A stretch of 64,000 bases of DNA from Mycolicibacterium aurum (GCF_900637195.1 NZ_LR134356.1:4588001-4652000); one strand, 5' to 3'; shown: positions 26,574 through 34,693, counted from the stretch's first letter. The notes: generated from the letters alone by a model not told the origin. A program made the numbers and translations.

Positions 26574-27263
26574 GTGAATCCAAGCACCGTGTCTCTACAA
26601 CGCGCGCTGGACGAAACCCGAACGGGCGATATCTGGCTGTTTCGCGGGCACTCGGGGCCGGATCGGGCCATCCAGTCGATGACCAACAGCCCCGTGAACC
26701 ACGTTGGGATGACCGTCGCGATCGACGACATGCCTCCGCTGATCTGGCACGCCGAACTCGGCGACAAACTGCTGGACCTGTGGACGGGCACGAACCACCG
26801 CGGGGTGCAGCTCAACGACCTGCGACAGGCCGTCGAACGGTGGATCAACAGCTACGACCAGCGCTGCTGGCTGCGTCAGCTCACGCCGTATGCCAGCCGC
26901 GACCAGGAGGATCGCCTGCTCCGGGTGATCGCCCGGATGGACGGCACGCCGTTCCCGTCCACGGCGCGGTTGACCGGACGTTGGATGCGGGGCCGGCTCC
27001 CGAACGCCGCCGACTTCACTCGCGGAATTCCGTTCGTCCACAAAAAGGTTCGGCAATCAGTTGAGCGTCGCAAGGAGAAGACCAAGACCAGTCTGGAGAC
27101 CGCCTACTGCGCCGAGACCGTCGCCATCGCCTACGAAGAGATGGGCCTGCTGGAGACCGAGAAGCATTACAACTGGTTCGACCCCGGCAAGTTCTGGAGC
27201 GGCGACACCTTGCCGTTGACCGAGACGTACCAACTCGGCGATGAAATCGCCGTGCACCTCTAG
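26574..27263 (+). CDS. Putative permuted NlpC/P60-like (papain-fold) protein
   Basis: A 229-aa soluble protein without a signal peptide. An N-terminal HVGMTVAIDD strand with His, and a C-terminal ETAYCAETVAIAYEEMGLL helix with Cys, fit the circularly permuted papain/NlpC-P60 arrangement, in which the His precedes the Cys. The segment TGDIWLFRGHSGPDRAIQ matches the opening strand of such proteins. Enzymes of this fold are amidases, peptidases or lipid acyl hydrolases. A GTG start is used; TAAGCT lies seven bases before it, suggesting a leaderless transcript. The fold assignment is my inference from the Cys/His layout; the substrate is unknown. Confidence 0.7.
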   Translation: MNPSTVSLQRALDETRTGDIWLFRGHSGPDRAIQSMTNSPVNHVGMTVAIDDMPPLIWHAELGDKLLDLWTGTNHRGVQLNDLRQAVERWINSYDQRCWLRQLTPYASRDQEDRLLRVIARMDGTPFPSTARLTGRWMRGRLPNAADFTRGIPFVHKKVRQSVERRKEKTKTSLETAYCAETVAIAYEEMGLLETEKHYNWFDPGKFWSGDTLPLTETYQLGDEIAVHL

Positions 27264-27321
27264 CCCGATCCTTGCGCGAAACGCCGAACGATATCGCGCA
27301 TTTTCGCACGTCAAGGTGCTT

Positions 27322-27336
27322 TGCTGAGTCTCAGCA
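27322..27336. promoter_or_regulatory. 15-bp palindrome upstream of a membrane protein gene
   Basis: TGCTGAG-T-CTCAGCA has 7-bp perfect arms and lies about 30 bp before the downstream ATG, a position suited to an operator. The cognate regulator is not evident. Confidence 0.4.
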
Positions 27337-27365
27337 GACCCATCGGCACCCGAGGGAGCGCAGGA

Positions 27366-27938
27366 ATGCCGAGATCGACGGACGACACAGCCCCGGCAGA
27401 TGAACAGCCGGCGCGCGGCCTGTTCAGCGCCAGGACATCAGCGATCTCCATCGTCGTCGCGTCGATCGCCACACTCGGCGTGGTGTTCGTGATGCTTGAC
27501 TCCGACGGCGACCAGGTTCCGCAGGTGCAATCCATTCCCGCTCAACCGGATACCGTTTCTCAGTGGGTTTCCGCGCCTGCTGCAGCCGAGCCGAAACCCG
27601 CCCCGCCGCAGCCACGGACACCGGCCCTCGCGATGGATGCCAGCGGTTTCGTCGACTCCACTGCACGCTGCGACTCCAGTCAGCGTGCCGTAGCGATCGC
27701 CCGCACCGAGCGGTCGGCGATGGTGGTGTGCCAGAACGCGGACGGGAACTACCAGTATCAGGGAATGCGCCTACATGACGGGGCATCACTGGAACTCGAC
27801 GACGTACGGCCGATCTCCGCGGGGTTCGAGGCGCGCAACGCCGGCACGACCTACCGCCTCTCTCCGACGGAGTTGGTCGTGATCTCCGGTGAGTCCCTGC
27901 AGAGCCGTGACTCTGTTGTCGAGTACCGGGCTGGTTGA
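27366..27938 (+). CDS. Membrane-anchored protein of unknown function
   Basis: A 190-aa protein: a cytoplasmic N-terminus (about 35 residues), one membrane helix (ISIVVASIATLGVVFVML), a Pro/Ala-rich linker, then a small extracytoplasmic domain with two Cys (STARCDSS and MVVCQNADG) that could form a disulfide. The ATG follows a GCAGGA ribosome-binding site, and 15 residues of possible upstream extension are rejected because they overlap the palindrome. I do not recognise the domain. A 15-bp palindrome suggests dedicated regulation. Confidence 0.75.
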   Translation: MPRSTDDTAPADEQPARGLFSARTSAISIVVASIATLGVVFVMLDSDGDQVPQVQSIPAQPDTVSQWVSAPAAAEPKPAPPQPRTPALAMDASGFVDSTARCDSSQRAVAIARTERSAMVVCQNADGNYQYQGMRLHDGASLELDDVRPISAGFEARNAGTTYRLSPTELVVISGESLQSRDSVVEYRAG

Positions 27939-27973
27939 CCAGAGGTTCCGACCCAGACAGCGACGACGTCGCG

Positions 27974-28441
27974 CTATGACTGGGTGGCGAGGTAACGAGC
28001 GAGATTGTCCAGTGATGAGTTCATCCCGGCGACATGGTCATCCGGTGAGATTCCGACAGGGACATCGTCAGCGCGGATGTCGACGCGGGTGCCACCCGCA
28101 ACCGGGAGCGCCGTCCAGGACATGATCATCGTTCCCGAAAACGCGGGGTCGCCGGAGTCGAACACATTCTCCTGCACAACGCGGCGGCCCGGCACGATCT
28201 CGGTGAACCGCCCCTCGACGACGTCGGTATCGGCGGACGACTTGGCGCTTCCCACCGGGTCGTCGACATAGGTCAGGATCATCCGATAGGAGCCACCCGC
28301 TCGGGCTTCGAAATGGTCGAACCGGCCGGTCATCCCTGATGGCGGCAGCCACTGGACGAGTGCCTCCGGGTCGACAAAAGCGGCGAACACGCGCTCGGGC
28401 GATGCGTCGACAATCCGGGATGCGGTGTCGGTGCGTCCCAT
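27974..28441 (-). CDS. SRPBCC / AHSA1-like domain protein
   Basis: A 155-aa START-like protein with the AHSA1 pattern: RIVDASPERVFAAFVDPEALVQWLPPSGMTG at the N-terminus, GGSYRMILTYVDD in the middle, and the closing helix MNSSLDNLARYL. Proteins of this family bind hydrophobic ligands or act as stress-related coactivators. Its start is two bases from the stop of the upstream unknown gene on the same strand, so the two form a small operon. Confidence 0.88.
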   Translation of the reverse strand: MGRTDTASRIVDASPERVFAAFVDPEALVQWLPPSGMTGRFDHFEARAGGSYRMILTYVDDPVGSAKSSADTDVVEGRFTEIVPGRRVVQENVFDSGDPAFSGTMIMSWTALPVAGGTRVDIRADDVPVGISPDDHVAGMNSSLDNLARYLATQS

Positions 28442-28443
28442 AC

Positions 28444-28944
28444 CTAGCGCAGGTACTCGAAGGCCTCGCCGCCGGGAAGCCAGCTCATCGACCGGCCGTC
28501 TCCGAAATCGGACAGCAGCGCGATCACCGGACTGACCACCTCTGCGACAGTCGGACGCAATTCCAAGGCGCGCTCCGCGAACTCGATGCGCAGGCCCTCG
28601 CCGGGCGCCTCAGCGGTGGCGACCACGTCGTCACCGATCAGGGACCGCATGGCGTCGGCGTAGCCCACTTGTCCGTCGGCGATGGGGCCGCCCGGCGTGA
28701 CCACCACCGGCATCACCTCGCAGGTGAGGACGGGAACGTCGGGCGACTCGGTGGACCCGAAACCGAACTGGACATCGCTGGCGCTGAAATGAACCGACTG
28801 CAGCGGGTAGCCGACCAGGCGCGAGAGCAGTTCGTTGTAGTGATGGGTCCTTGGCGCAGAGTACTGAGGATGCAGATAGCGCACTGAAGAGGTTTCCTCG
28901 TCGGGCAATTGATCATCGCCGGAACCAGTAAGACCTTCAGTCAT
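28444..28944 (-). CDS. Hypothetical protein, upstream partner of the SRPBCC gene
   Basis: A 166-aa soluble acidic protein, mixed alpha/beta, without a signal peptide or recognisable motif. The ATG at 28944 has GAGGTG a few bases upstream; a GTG two codons earlier is the alternative. The stop is almost adjacent to the SRPBCC start, implying cotranscription. It contains YLHPQYSAPRTHHYNEL near the N-terminus. I cannot assign a family. Confidence 0.7.
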   Translation of the reverse strand: MTEGLTGSGDDQLPDEETSSVRYLHPQYSAPRTHHYNELLSRLVGYPLQSVHFSASDVQFGFGSTESPDVPVLTCEVMPVVVTPGGPIADGQVGYADAMRSLIGDDVVATAEAPGEGLRIEFAERALELRPTVAEVVSPVIALLSDFGDGRSMSWLPGGEAFEYLR

Positions 28945-29006
28945 CCACACACCTCAGAATCGTCGCTCTCCGCGCACCTCGCTGTGTTGACACAATACTT
29001 CAACGT

Positions 29007-29043
29007 GCAAAGACGAGGTGTATCTCGTTTGTTACCTCTTTGC
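29007..29043. promoter_or_regulatory. Alternative hairpins in a divergent intergenic region
   Basis: GCAAAGACGAGGT (29007-29019) pairs with ACCTCTTTGC (29034-29043) leaving a three-base bulge, while ACGAG (29013-29017) can instead pair with CTCGT (29024-29028). A further TGTGT-TG-ACACA repeat lies at 28983-28994. This could be an operator or an RNA switch; no regulator is linked. Confidence 0.35.
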
Positions 29044-29069
29044 GACAACTAGCGTGAAAGCTCGACCTG

Positions 29070-29306
29070 GTGACGGCGCTCGGCGTTTTTGCGGCCCTGG
29101 TGGCGGCGTTGTGCATCGGCTACGTCCTCGGTCGTCGTGCAGGTCAGAGGACTCCGTCGTGGCGGCAACGCACCAGCCGGGCCGCGCTGGGCAGGCAGGC
29201 CGTCGGCTTCATCGCACTGGTGGCGGCCGGCAGGCTTGAGCGCACCGTCCGACGGCGGTTTCCCGCGATCGCACGCCATCGCCTGCCGCGGCCGATCGGG
29301 CGGTGA
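29070..29306 (+). CDS. Small membrane protein of unknown function
   Basis: A 78-aa basic protein with an N-terminal hydrophobic helix (ALGVFAALVAALCIGYVLG), a second weaker hydrophobic stretch (AVGFIALVAAGRL) and an Arg-rich remainder. A GTG start and a possible TAGCGT -10 (29050-29055) lie upstream. Codon third-position GC is high, as in real genes here. It precedes the nitroreductase gene by 44 bp on the same strand. Support is only moderate because of its size. Confidence 0.55.
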   Translation: MTALGVFAALVAALCIGYVLGRRAGQRTPSWRQRTSRAALGRQAVGFIALVAAGRLERTVRRRFPAIARHRLPRPIGR

Positions 29307-29350
29307 CCACGCCTGCCGGGCGGCCGACCCGGTCAAGGTAGGTTGCGTCC

Positions 29351-29845
29351 ATGCCGTTGCGCTATGTCGACCCCCACAGAAGACGGGGATCCCGATACGA
29401 GCAGGGCGTCCGTTTCGGACGCTCCCGTGTGGGGCAGTTCCTCGCCCGCCACGTGGCCCGCCGCACCGATCCGCTGCTGTTCCGCCTCACCAGCGGACGG
29501 GTGAACATGGGGCCCATCGTCAACGCACCGCTGCGCACAACCGGCGCCAAGACAGGCCAGCCCCGCGAGGTTCAGCTCACGTACTTCCACGACGGCTCCG
29601 ACGTGATCCTGGTCGCGTCCAACTTCGGCGGCAGCAAGCACCCGCAGTGGTACTACAACCTGAAGGCCAACCCGGACTGCACGTTCGGCCAGGAACCGTT
29701 CACCGCAACCCAGGTGACCGATGCCGAGGAGTACCGGCGGCTGTACGAGCTCGCCGAGCGGGTCTATGCCGGTTACGGCGACTATCGCGACCAGACGGCG
29801 AACACCGGACGCCAGATCCCGATATTCCGGCTGACGCCGCGCTAG
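29351..29845 (+). CDS. Deazaflavin (F420)-dependent nitroreductase family protein
   Basis: A 164-aa Ddn/Rv3547-type protein. The family's split-barrel core shows in TTGAKTGQPREVQLTYFHDGSDVILVASNFGGSKHPQWYYNLKANP, interrupted here only for illustration of its blocks TTGAKTGQPR, LVASNFGG and HPQWYYNL. These enzymes use reduced F420 to reduce quinones, nitroaromatics or enones and sit at the membrane face. The ATG start is the only reasonable one. It stands alone, 22 bp from a convergent lipoprotein gene. The substrate is not predictable. Confidence 0.9.
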   Translation: MPLRYVDPHRRRGSRYEQGVRFGRSRVGQFLARHVARRTDPLLFRLTSGRVNMGPIVNAPLRTTGAKTGQPREVQLTYFHDGSDVILVASNFGGSKHPQWYYNLKANPDCTFGQEPFTATQVTDAEEYRRLYELAERVYAGYGDYRDQTANTGRQIPIFRLTPR

Positions 29846-29867
29846 ATATGCGCCGAGGGTAGCCGGT

Positions 29868-30728
29868 TCACTTCACGTACGGATCCAGCAGCGTCGCCCA
29901 GCCGTACTGCATCTTGGCGTACTCGTCTTCGCACAGTTCGGCGCGGTCCTGCGGTAGTTCACCGTTGTCGACCATGCCGGCGTTGCCCTCGGGGTCGGCG
30001 CCGTACGCCCAGCACAGAAGGTTGTACATCCGGGTCTGGTTGAGCGAATGACCGCCGGCGAATTGCGATTCGCCGACCTCGCCCTCCTGCTCGGCGAAGG
30101 CGCGGAACTCGCCGGCGAAATCACGGACCACTTTCACCGACTCAGGATCGACCGTGCCGTTGTCATCCTCTGACAGCAACACGAACGCAGCGAGTTGGTC
30201 GGCCACGTCTTCTTCCCTGCCTGTGATCGGAAGGTCGTAGAGGTCGATCAGCATGTGCCCGAGCTCATGATAGAAACTGCCGATCTCGGCGTTGAGCGCA
30301 GCGTCCACGGGGTCGGGATCCCCGTTTTCGGCGAAGACGTTCTCGGCGAAATCGGCGTCCTCGTAACAGAGAACCACCGCCTGCTCGCTGGGATCCCAGA
30401 ACGCGTTGGGGTCGCCGCATTGTTGCCCCAGCAGCCGAACGTCAGACGGCAGATTGAACGTCTCGTTGACCGATGCAGCGAGACCCTGGAGAAGCTCCGC
30501 ATCCTCCATCAGTCGGCGACCGTTCTCCGCCTCCGAGGTGGACGCCGCCTCGTAGGCGGCGGTCATCTCGCCTTCGTCGGTCGCCTCGTCCACGGCAGGC
30601 GCATCCGTCGCCGTTGCGGTAGCTGTCTCCGATTGCGTTGGCGCAGAGCTATTTTGCTCCGGCGCGCTGCCACACCCGGCGAGTAGCAGTGCCGCCGCGA
30701 ACACCCCACCCGCGCGCCAAGCGATCAC
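29868..30728 (-). CDS. DUF4344 zinc metallopeptidase-like lipoprotein
   Basis: A 286-aa exported lipoprotein: signal VIAWRAGGVFAAALLLAGC with lipobox LAGC, a Ser/Thr/Ala-rich linker, then a DUF4344 domain with the gluzincin motif HELGH (FYHELGHMLIDL) and a likely third ligand Glu in REEDVADQL. I chose the GTG at 30728 because an ideal GGGAGGA lies about six bases before it; the open frame reaches an ATG at 30773, which would give an unusually long n-region. Two Cys pairs (QQCGDP/VLCYED and LLCWAY/ELCEDE) may form disulfides. Substrate unknown. Confidence 0.85.
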   Translation of the reverse strand: MIAWRAGGVFAAALLLAGCGSAPEQNSSAPTQSETATATATDAPAVDEATDEGEMTAAYEAASTSEAENGRRLMEDAELLQGLAASVNETFNLPSDVRLLGQQCGDPNAFWDPSEQAVVLCYEDADFAENVFAENGDPDPVDAALNAEIGSFYHELGHMLIDLYDLPITGREEDVADQLAAFVLLSEDDNGTVDPESVKVVRDFAGEFRAFAEQEGEVGESQFAGGHSLNQTRMYNLLCWAYGADPEGNAGMVDNGELPQDRAELCEDEYAKMQYGWATLLDPYVK

Positions 30729-30859
30729 GACGTTCCTCCCCCGCACCTCGCGCCCCCCGGTCGGGACCAGCATGATGATGACATACGGCGCCTTCGCCCA
30801 CCCGGTTTGCCGAGACCATCGTCGTCAGGGGATCGCACGGTGAGGCGGGACTCCACGCC

Positions 30860-32089
30860 CTAGGTGACTGCTAGTTCCAGATAGTCGAGGCGACGCACCA
30901 GGAGGCTGGGCAGCCAGCGTCCCGTCTCGGCGGCCCGAACCAGTGTGGTGCGCTCCAGCAACTGCCGGAGCACGACCGTGGCCTCCAATCGCGCCAAAGA
31001 GGCACCGACACAGAAGTGCGCCCCCCTCCCGAAACTGATGTGACCTTTCCCGGCGGGCCGGTCGAGCCGGAACTGGCCGGGCTCATCGAAGTGCGCGGGA
31101 TCGCGATTGGCCGCGCCCCACAGGAGCAGCAGACGCGAGCCGGCCGGCAATGCCACCCCGCCCAGTTCGGTGTCACGAACGACGTGTCGATAGTGACCGC
31201 GAAACGGCGGCTCGTAGCGCAGCACTTCCTCCAGGAATGCGCCGAGCAACTCCGGCTGCTCCCGCACCTCGTGCTGGATTGCCGGGTGGTTGGCCAGAAT
31301 CCATGCCGCCGAACCGATCAGCGAAGCAGTGGACTCACCTCCCGCGCTGAACAGCGTGATCATCATGACCTGTGCGGCGATCGGGTCCAACTCACCTGAG
31401 GCGCATGCCGTGGCGAGGTCGCCGACCAGGTCGCCCTGAGGGTCGGCGGTGGCGCGCTCGAACTGCGCGGTGATGTACCCGCTGAGTTCCATGACCGCGA
31501 CACCGGCGTCGCCGAGTTGTTCTTGGGTGACCAGTCCCTCCACGAATTGTGTAGCGGCGTAACCCCACCGAACGATCTTGTCGATGTCCTCGTCGGGAAC
31601 TCCGATGATACGTCCCACGATCATCATGGGCAGGCGGTTGGCCATCGCGCCCATCCATTCGATGCGCCCACCCCGAACGCCGGTTTCCCAGATGCTGGTA
31701 CACGTCTCGGAGATGAACGGCTCAGCGGCCCGTATCCGCTTGGCTGCCAACTGAGGTATCAGCGCCTTGCGGTGCACGGCGTGCGCGGGATCATCGGCAG
31801 TGGCGAGTGCCTGCGTCGGACCGCCGAGTTCTCCCATCGGGAACGGGACCACCGCGCCATCGGCGTCACGCATCATGGTCGCCGTCAGATTCGAGGAGAA
31901 GTCATCGCACCGTGTCACCGCCTCATTCACGGTGTCCCATCCGGTCACCGCATAGAAGTCCGAATCACCGATGCGGTGGACCCGCCCTTCTGCGTGCAGA
32001 CGCTCGTACAGCGGATACGGGTCCTGGATGTACTCGTCATCGAACAACGCGATGCCGAGCGCACCGTTGAGCCGTGTCATGTGGTCCAC
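30860..32089 (-). CDS. Cytochrome P450
   Basis: A 409-aa soluble bacterial P450. The haem loop is FGRGAHFCVG with the thiolate Cys; the ExxR helix is FLEEVLRYEP. The I-helix reads AGGEST, so the first of the usual Thr pair is Ser and the second is kept. The protein resembles actinobacterial class I P450s that need a ferredoxin and a reductase, neither of which is adjacent. It diverges from a TetR gene over 178 bp containing a perfect palindrome, so the pair probably forms a ligand-inducible unit. A GTG start is used; an ATG three codons in is equally possible. Substrate unknown. Confidence 0.93.
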   Translation of the reverse strand: MDHMTRLNGALGIALFDDEYIQDPYPLYERLHAEGRVHRIGDSDFYAVTGWDTVNEAVTRCDDFSSNLTATMMRDADGAVVPFPMGELGGPTQALATADDPAHAVHRKALIPQLAAKRIRAAEPFISETCTSIWETGVRGGRIEWMGAMANRLPMMIVGRIIGVPDEDIDKIVRWGYAATQFVEGLVTQEQLGDAGVAVMELSGYITAQFERATADPQGDLVGDLATACASGELDPIAAQVMMITLFSAGGESTASLIGSAAWILANHPAIQHEVREQPELLGAFLEEVLRYEPPFRGHYRHVVRDTELGGVALPAGSRLLLLWGAANRDPAHFDEPGQFRLDRPAGKGHISFGRGAHFCVGASLARLEATVVLRQLLERTTLVRAAETGRWLPSLLVRRLDYLELAVT

Positions 32090-32220
32090 GCTGATGGATC
32101 ATCCGCGACGGGGTCAACCAGTGACGACGAAGTTGAGACTGCCGACTGGCGCACCGAGTCGCGGTCGTCTCAGCGGTGGCTGCGGACCTGCGCGAACGGT
32201 GAGATAGGAATCAGGATTCG

Positions 32221-32234
32221 TCTCAGATCTGAGA
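32221..32234. promoter_or_regulatory. Perfect 14-bp palindrome, probable TetR operator
   Basis: TCTCAGATCTGAGA reads identically on both strands and lies 33 bp before the divergent TetR start, in the P450/TetR intergenic region. The position and symmetry fit autoregulation by the adjacent TetR. Confidence 0.6.
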
Positions 32235-32267
32235 AGATGGTTCCGAGACGGCGCAGGGAGTGCACAG

Positions 32268-32816
32268 GTGGTTCGCGAGGATTGGGTAGTGGGCGGGGAC
32301 CGTCGGGAGGCAGCGGCTGAGCGCATCTACGCCGCCGCTGTCGACCTGGTGCTCCGAGAGGGCTTGGACGCGTTCAGTATCGACGCCTTGGCCGAGCGGG
32401 TGCACTGTTCGAGGGCCACCATCTACCGCTACGCCGGTGGCAAGTCCCACATCCGCGACGCCGTGCTGCTCCGCATCGCGACCGGCATCACCGACACCGT
32501 TCGGCGCGAGGTCACCGGCCTGAGCGGCTCTGCGCGGGTGGTCAAGGCCATCGCTGTGGCACTGCAGCAGATCCGGTCCGATCCGATTCGGCGACTGATG
32601 ATGAGTTCGAGCACGGCACCAGAGTTGAGCGGCCTGCACTCCTCACCGGTCCTGAGTGCGCTGGCCGCCGAGCTCAGCGGAATCACCGACGACGACCCCG
32701 CGGCTGCACTGTGGATCGTCCATGTGGTGATGTCGATGGCCTACTTCCCCGTCGGCGATGAACGAACCGAGGCCGACATATTGCAGCGGTTCGTGTCACC
32801 GGCGTTCGACCGGTGA
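32268..32816 (+). CDS. TetR-family regulator divergent from the P450
   Basis: A 182-aa TetR protein with an HTH of the form IDALAERVHCSRATIYRYAGGK, followed by a short helical ligand domain. The GTG start is preceded by a region rich in A/G. A perfect palindrome lies in the divergent gap. It most likely represses the P450 gene and itself. The protein is slightly shorter than typical TetR regulators (about 190-220 aa) but looks complete. Confidence 0.9.
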   Translation: MVREDWVVGGDRREAAAERIYAAAVDLVLREGLDAFSIDALAERVHCSRATIYRYAGGKSHIRDAVLLRIATGITDTVRREVTGLSGSARVVKAIAVALQQIRSDPIRRLMMSSSTAPELSGLHSSPVLSALAAELSGITDDDPAAALWIVHVVMSMAYFPVGDERTEADILQRFVSPAFDR

Positions 32817-32908
32817 GCTGGTCTTCTGCACGTTGAAGCAATTCATCAGATTTCAAAGTCGATGAACGCCACGGGTCATGAGCAGACGCGCCGCCTAGAG
32901 TCGGCTTC

Positions 32909-33511
32909 ATGACGGACTTCGTCGTCAGGCGCCGGTACACCGAGGTGTCCGATGCCTACATACGAATGTTCGGCGCCGTCACTCATGTCCATCCTGACGA
33001 TCTCCGATTCCTCGGACGGAACTTCGCGCGATGTGATGGCACGATTCTCGATGCCGGCTGCGGACCCGGCCACCTCACCGGATTCTTGACGGATCTCGGC
33101 CTCAAGGCGATGGGGATCGACCTGGTACCAGCGTTCATCGAGAGCGCCCGCGCGAACTGGCCCGAAGTCGAATTCGCCGTCAACTCGATGTGCCCGCTCG
33201 ATGTGCCAGGGGGATCCTTAGGCGGGATTCTCGCTTGGTATTCCCTGATCCACTACGAACCGAGCACCCTCGCAGAGGTTCTCCGCACATTCCATACGAC
33301 GTTGTCCGACAACGGAACTCTCGTGATCGGTTTCTTCGAAGGTGAGGACGTCGAGCCTTTCGAGCACAAGGTCACAACCGCATATCGCTGGCCCATCGAA
33401 GAAATGTCAGAGACCGTGTCGGCGGCGGGATTCGTGGAGGTAGATCGCCTGCGACGACGGGGGACGGATCAAGTCCGACCGCACGCCGCTCTCGCCCTGC
33501 GCGCCCAATGA
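32909..33511 (+). CDS. Class I SAM-dependent methyltransferase
   Basis: A 200-aa Rossmann-fold methyltransferase with motif I ILDAGCGPGHLTGFL, the acidic motif II end MGIDLVPAFIESARAN, and a motif IV-like region AWYSLIHYEPSTL. It could act on a small molecule; no substrate domain is present. It is a single gene converging on ychF with 26 bp between the stops. Codon use is a little less GC-biased than its neighbours, possibly reflecting transfer. Confidence 0.88.
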   Translation: MTDFVVRRRYTEVSDAYIRMFGAVTHVHPDDLRFLGRNFARCDGTILDAGCGPGHLTGFLTDLGLKAMGIDLVPAFIESARANWPEVEFAVNSMCPLDVPGGSLGGILAWYSLIHYEPSTLAEVLRTFHTTLSDNGTLVIGFFEGEDVEPFEHKVTTAYRWPIEEMSETVSAAGFVEVDRLRRRGTDQVRPHAALALRAQ

Positions 33512-33518
33512 CATCGAG

Positions 33519-33564
33519 ACGTTGAAGCGGAATCCCACTACACGTTGAAGCGGAACTCCACTAC
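33519..33564. repeat. Two tandem 23-bp copies of the ychF 3' end
   Basis: Two adjacent 23-bp units (33519-33541 and 33542-33564) differ at only two positions. The right-hand unit encodes the ychF C-terminal residues (VVEFRFNV); the stop codon spans the unit boundary, and the left-hand copy lies beyond the stop. This looks like a small tandem duplication or repair slippage. Confidence 0.75.
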
Positions 33565-34611
33565 GTCACCGTCGGCCATCACGTAGTCCTTGCCTTCCAT
33601 CCGGACCTTGCCCGCGGCCTTGGCAGCGGCCATCGATCCGGCTTCCAGCAGATCCTCGAAGGACACGATCTCGGCTTTGATGAAACCCTTCTCGAAATCG
33701 GAGTGGATCACCCCTGCCGCCTTCGGCGCGGTGTCGCCCTGGTGAATTGTCCAGGCGCGGGCCTCCTTCGGACCCGCCGTCAGGTAGGTCTGCAGCTTCA
33801 GCGTATGAAAACCTGCGCGCGCCAACGCATCAAGACCCTTTTCGGTCTGGCCGATCGACTCGAGAAGCTCGGCGGCCGACTCCTCGTCGAGCTCCTGCAG
33901 CTCCGCCTCGATCTTCGCGTCCAGGAACACCGCGTCGGCGGGGGCCACCAGCTCGCGGAGCGCGGCCACGCGCGCCTCGTCGGTGAGCACCGATTCGTCG
34001 GCGTTGAACACGTAGAGGAACGGCTTGGAGGTCATCAGGTTGAGCTCGCGCAGCAGCGTCACATCGACCCCGGCCGAGAACAGGGTCTTGCCGGTGTTGA
34101 GCACAGCCTCGGCCGCCACCGCCGCCTCGTGCACCGGTTTGCGGTCCTTGTGGGTGCGCGCTTCCTTCTCCAGCCTCGGCAGCGCCCGCTCCAGGGTCTG
34201 CATGTCGGCGAGGATCAGCTCGGTCTCGATCACCTCGATATCCGACTTGGGGTCGACCCGGCCGTCGACATGCACGACATCGTCGTCGGCGAACACCCGC
34301 ACCACCTGACAGATGGCGTCACTCTCCCGAATGTTGGCCAGGAACTTGTTGCCAAGCCCCGCCCCTTCGGAGGCGCCTTTCACGATGCCGGCGATGTCGA
34401 CGAAGGTGACCGGCGCAGGCACGATCTTCTCCGAACCGAACATCCTGGCCAGCTCCGACAGGCGCGGATCCGGGAGCGCGACCACGCCCTCGTTCGGCTC
34501 GATCGTCGCGAACGGGTAGTTGGCGGCCAGCACGTCGTTGCGTGTCAGCGCGTTGAACAAGGTTGACTTGCCAACGTTCGGCAATCCGACGATTCCAAGG
34601 TTGAGGCCCAC
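33538..34611 (-). CDS. ychF: Redox-regulated ATPase YchF
   Basis: A 357-aa Obg-family P-loop protein. G1 is GLPNVGKST, G3 is DIAG, and the G4 position reads NADE instead of NKxD, the change that makes YchF prefer ATP over GTP. A C-terminal TGS-like domain (about 275-357) ends in GDVVEFRFNV. YchF binds ribosomes and restrains the oxidative-stress response. The GTG at 34611 gives the family's usual length and start (GLNLGIVGLPNVG); an upstream in-frame start adds three residues. It is orthologous in position to M. tuberculosis Rv1112. Confidence 0.95.
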   Translation of the reverse strand: MGLNLGIVGLPNVGKSTLFNALTRNDVLAANYPFATIEPNEGVVALPDPRLSELARMFGSEKIVPAPVTFVDIAGIVKGASEGAGLGNKFLANIRESDAICQVVRVFADDDVVHVDGRVDPKSDIEVIETELILADMQTLERALPRLEKEARTHKDRKPVHEAAVAAEAVLNTGKTLFSAGVDVTLLRELNLMTSKPFLYVFNADESVLTDEARVAALRELVAPADAVFLDAKIEAELQELDEESAAELLESIGQTEKGLDALARAGFHTLKLQTYLTAGPKEARAWTIHQGDTAPKAAGVIHSDFEKGFIKAEIVSFEDLLEAGSMAAAKAAGKVRMEGKDYVMADGDVVEFRFNV

Positions 34612-34693
34612 GGGGTCCACAGTGTAGGCAATGTGACCGCCACGCAGGCGTTCGCTTGCGGCGTCAACATGTCGGAGCCGGTACGGTCGACCT

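Noticed and set aside
28987..29003. TTGACA as a -35 box upstream of the small membrane protein gene
   Set aside because: No acceptable -10 lies 16-19 bases downstream.
32827..32838. TGCACGTTGAAG also found inverted at 28998-29009 and partly at the ychF end
   Set aside because: A 10-12 bp match is possible by chance. The ychF copies are explained by its coding end, and the flanks differ.
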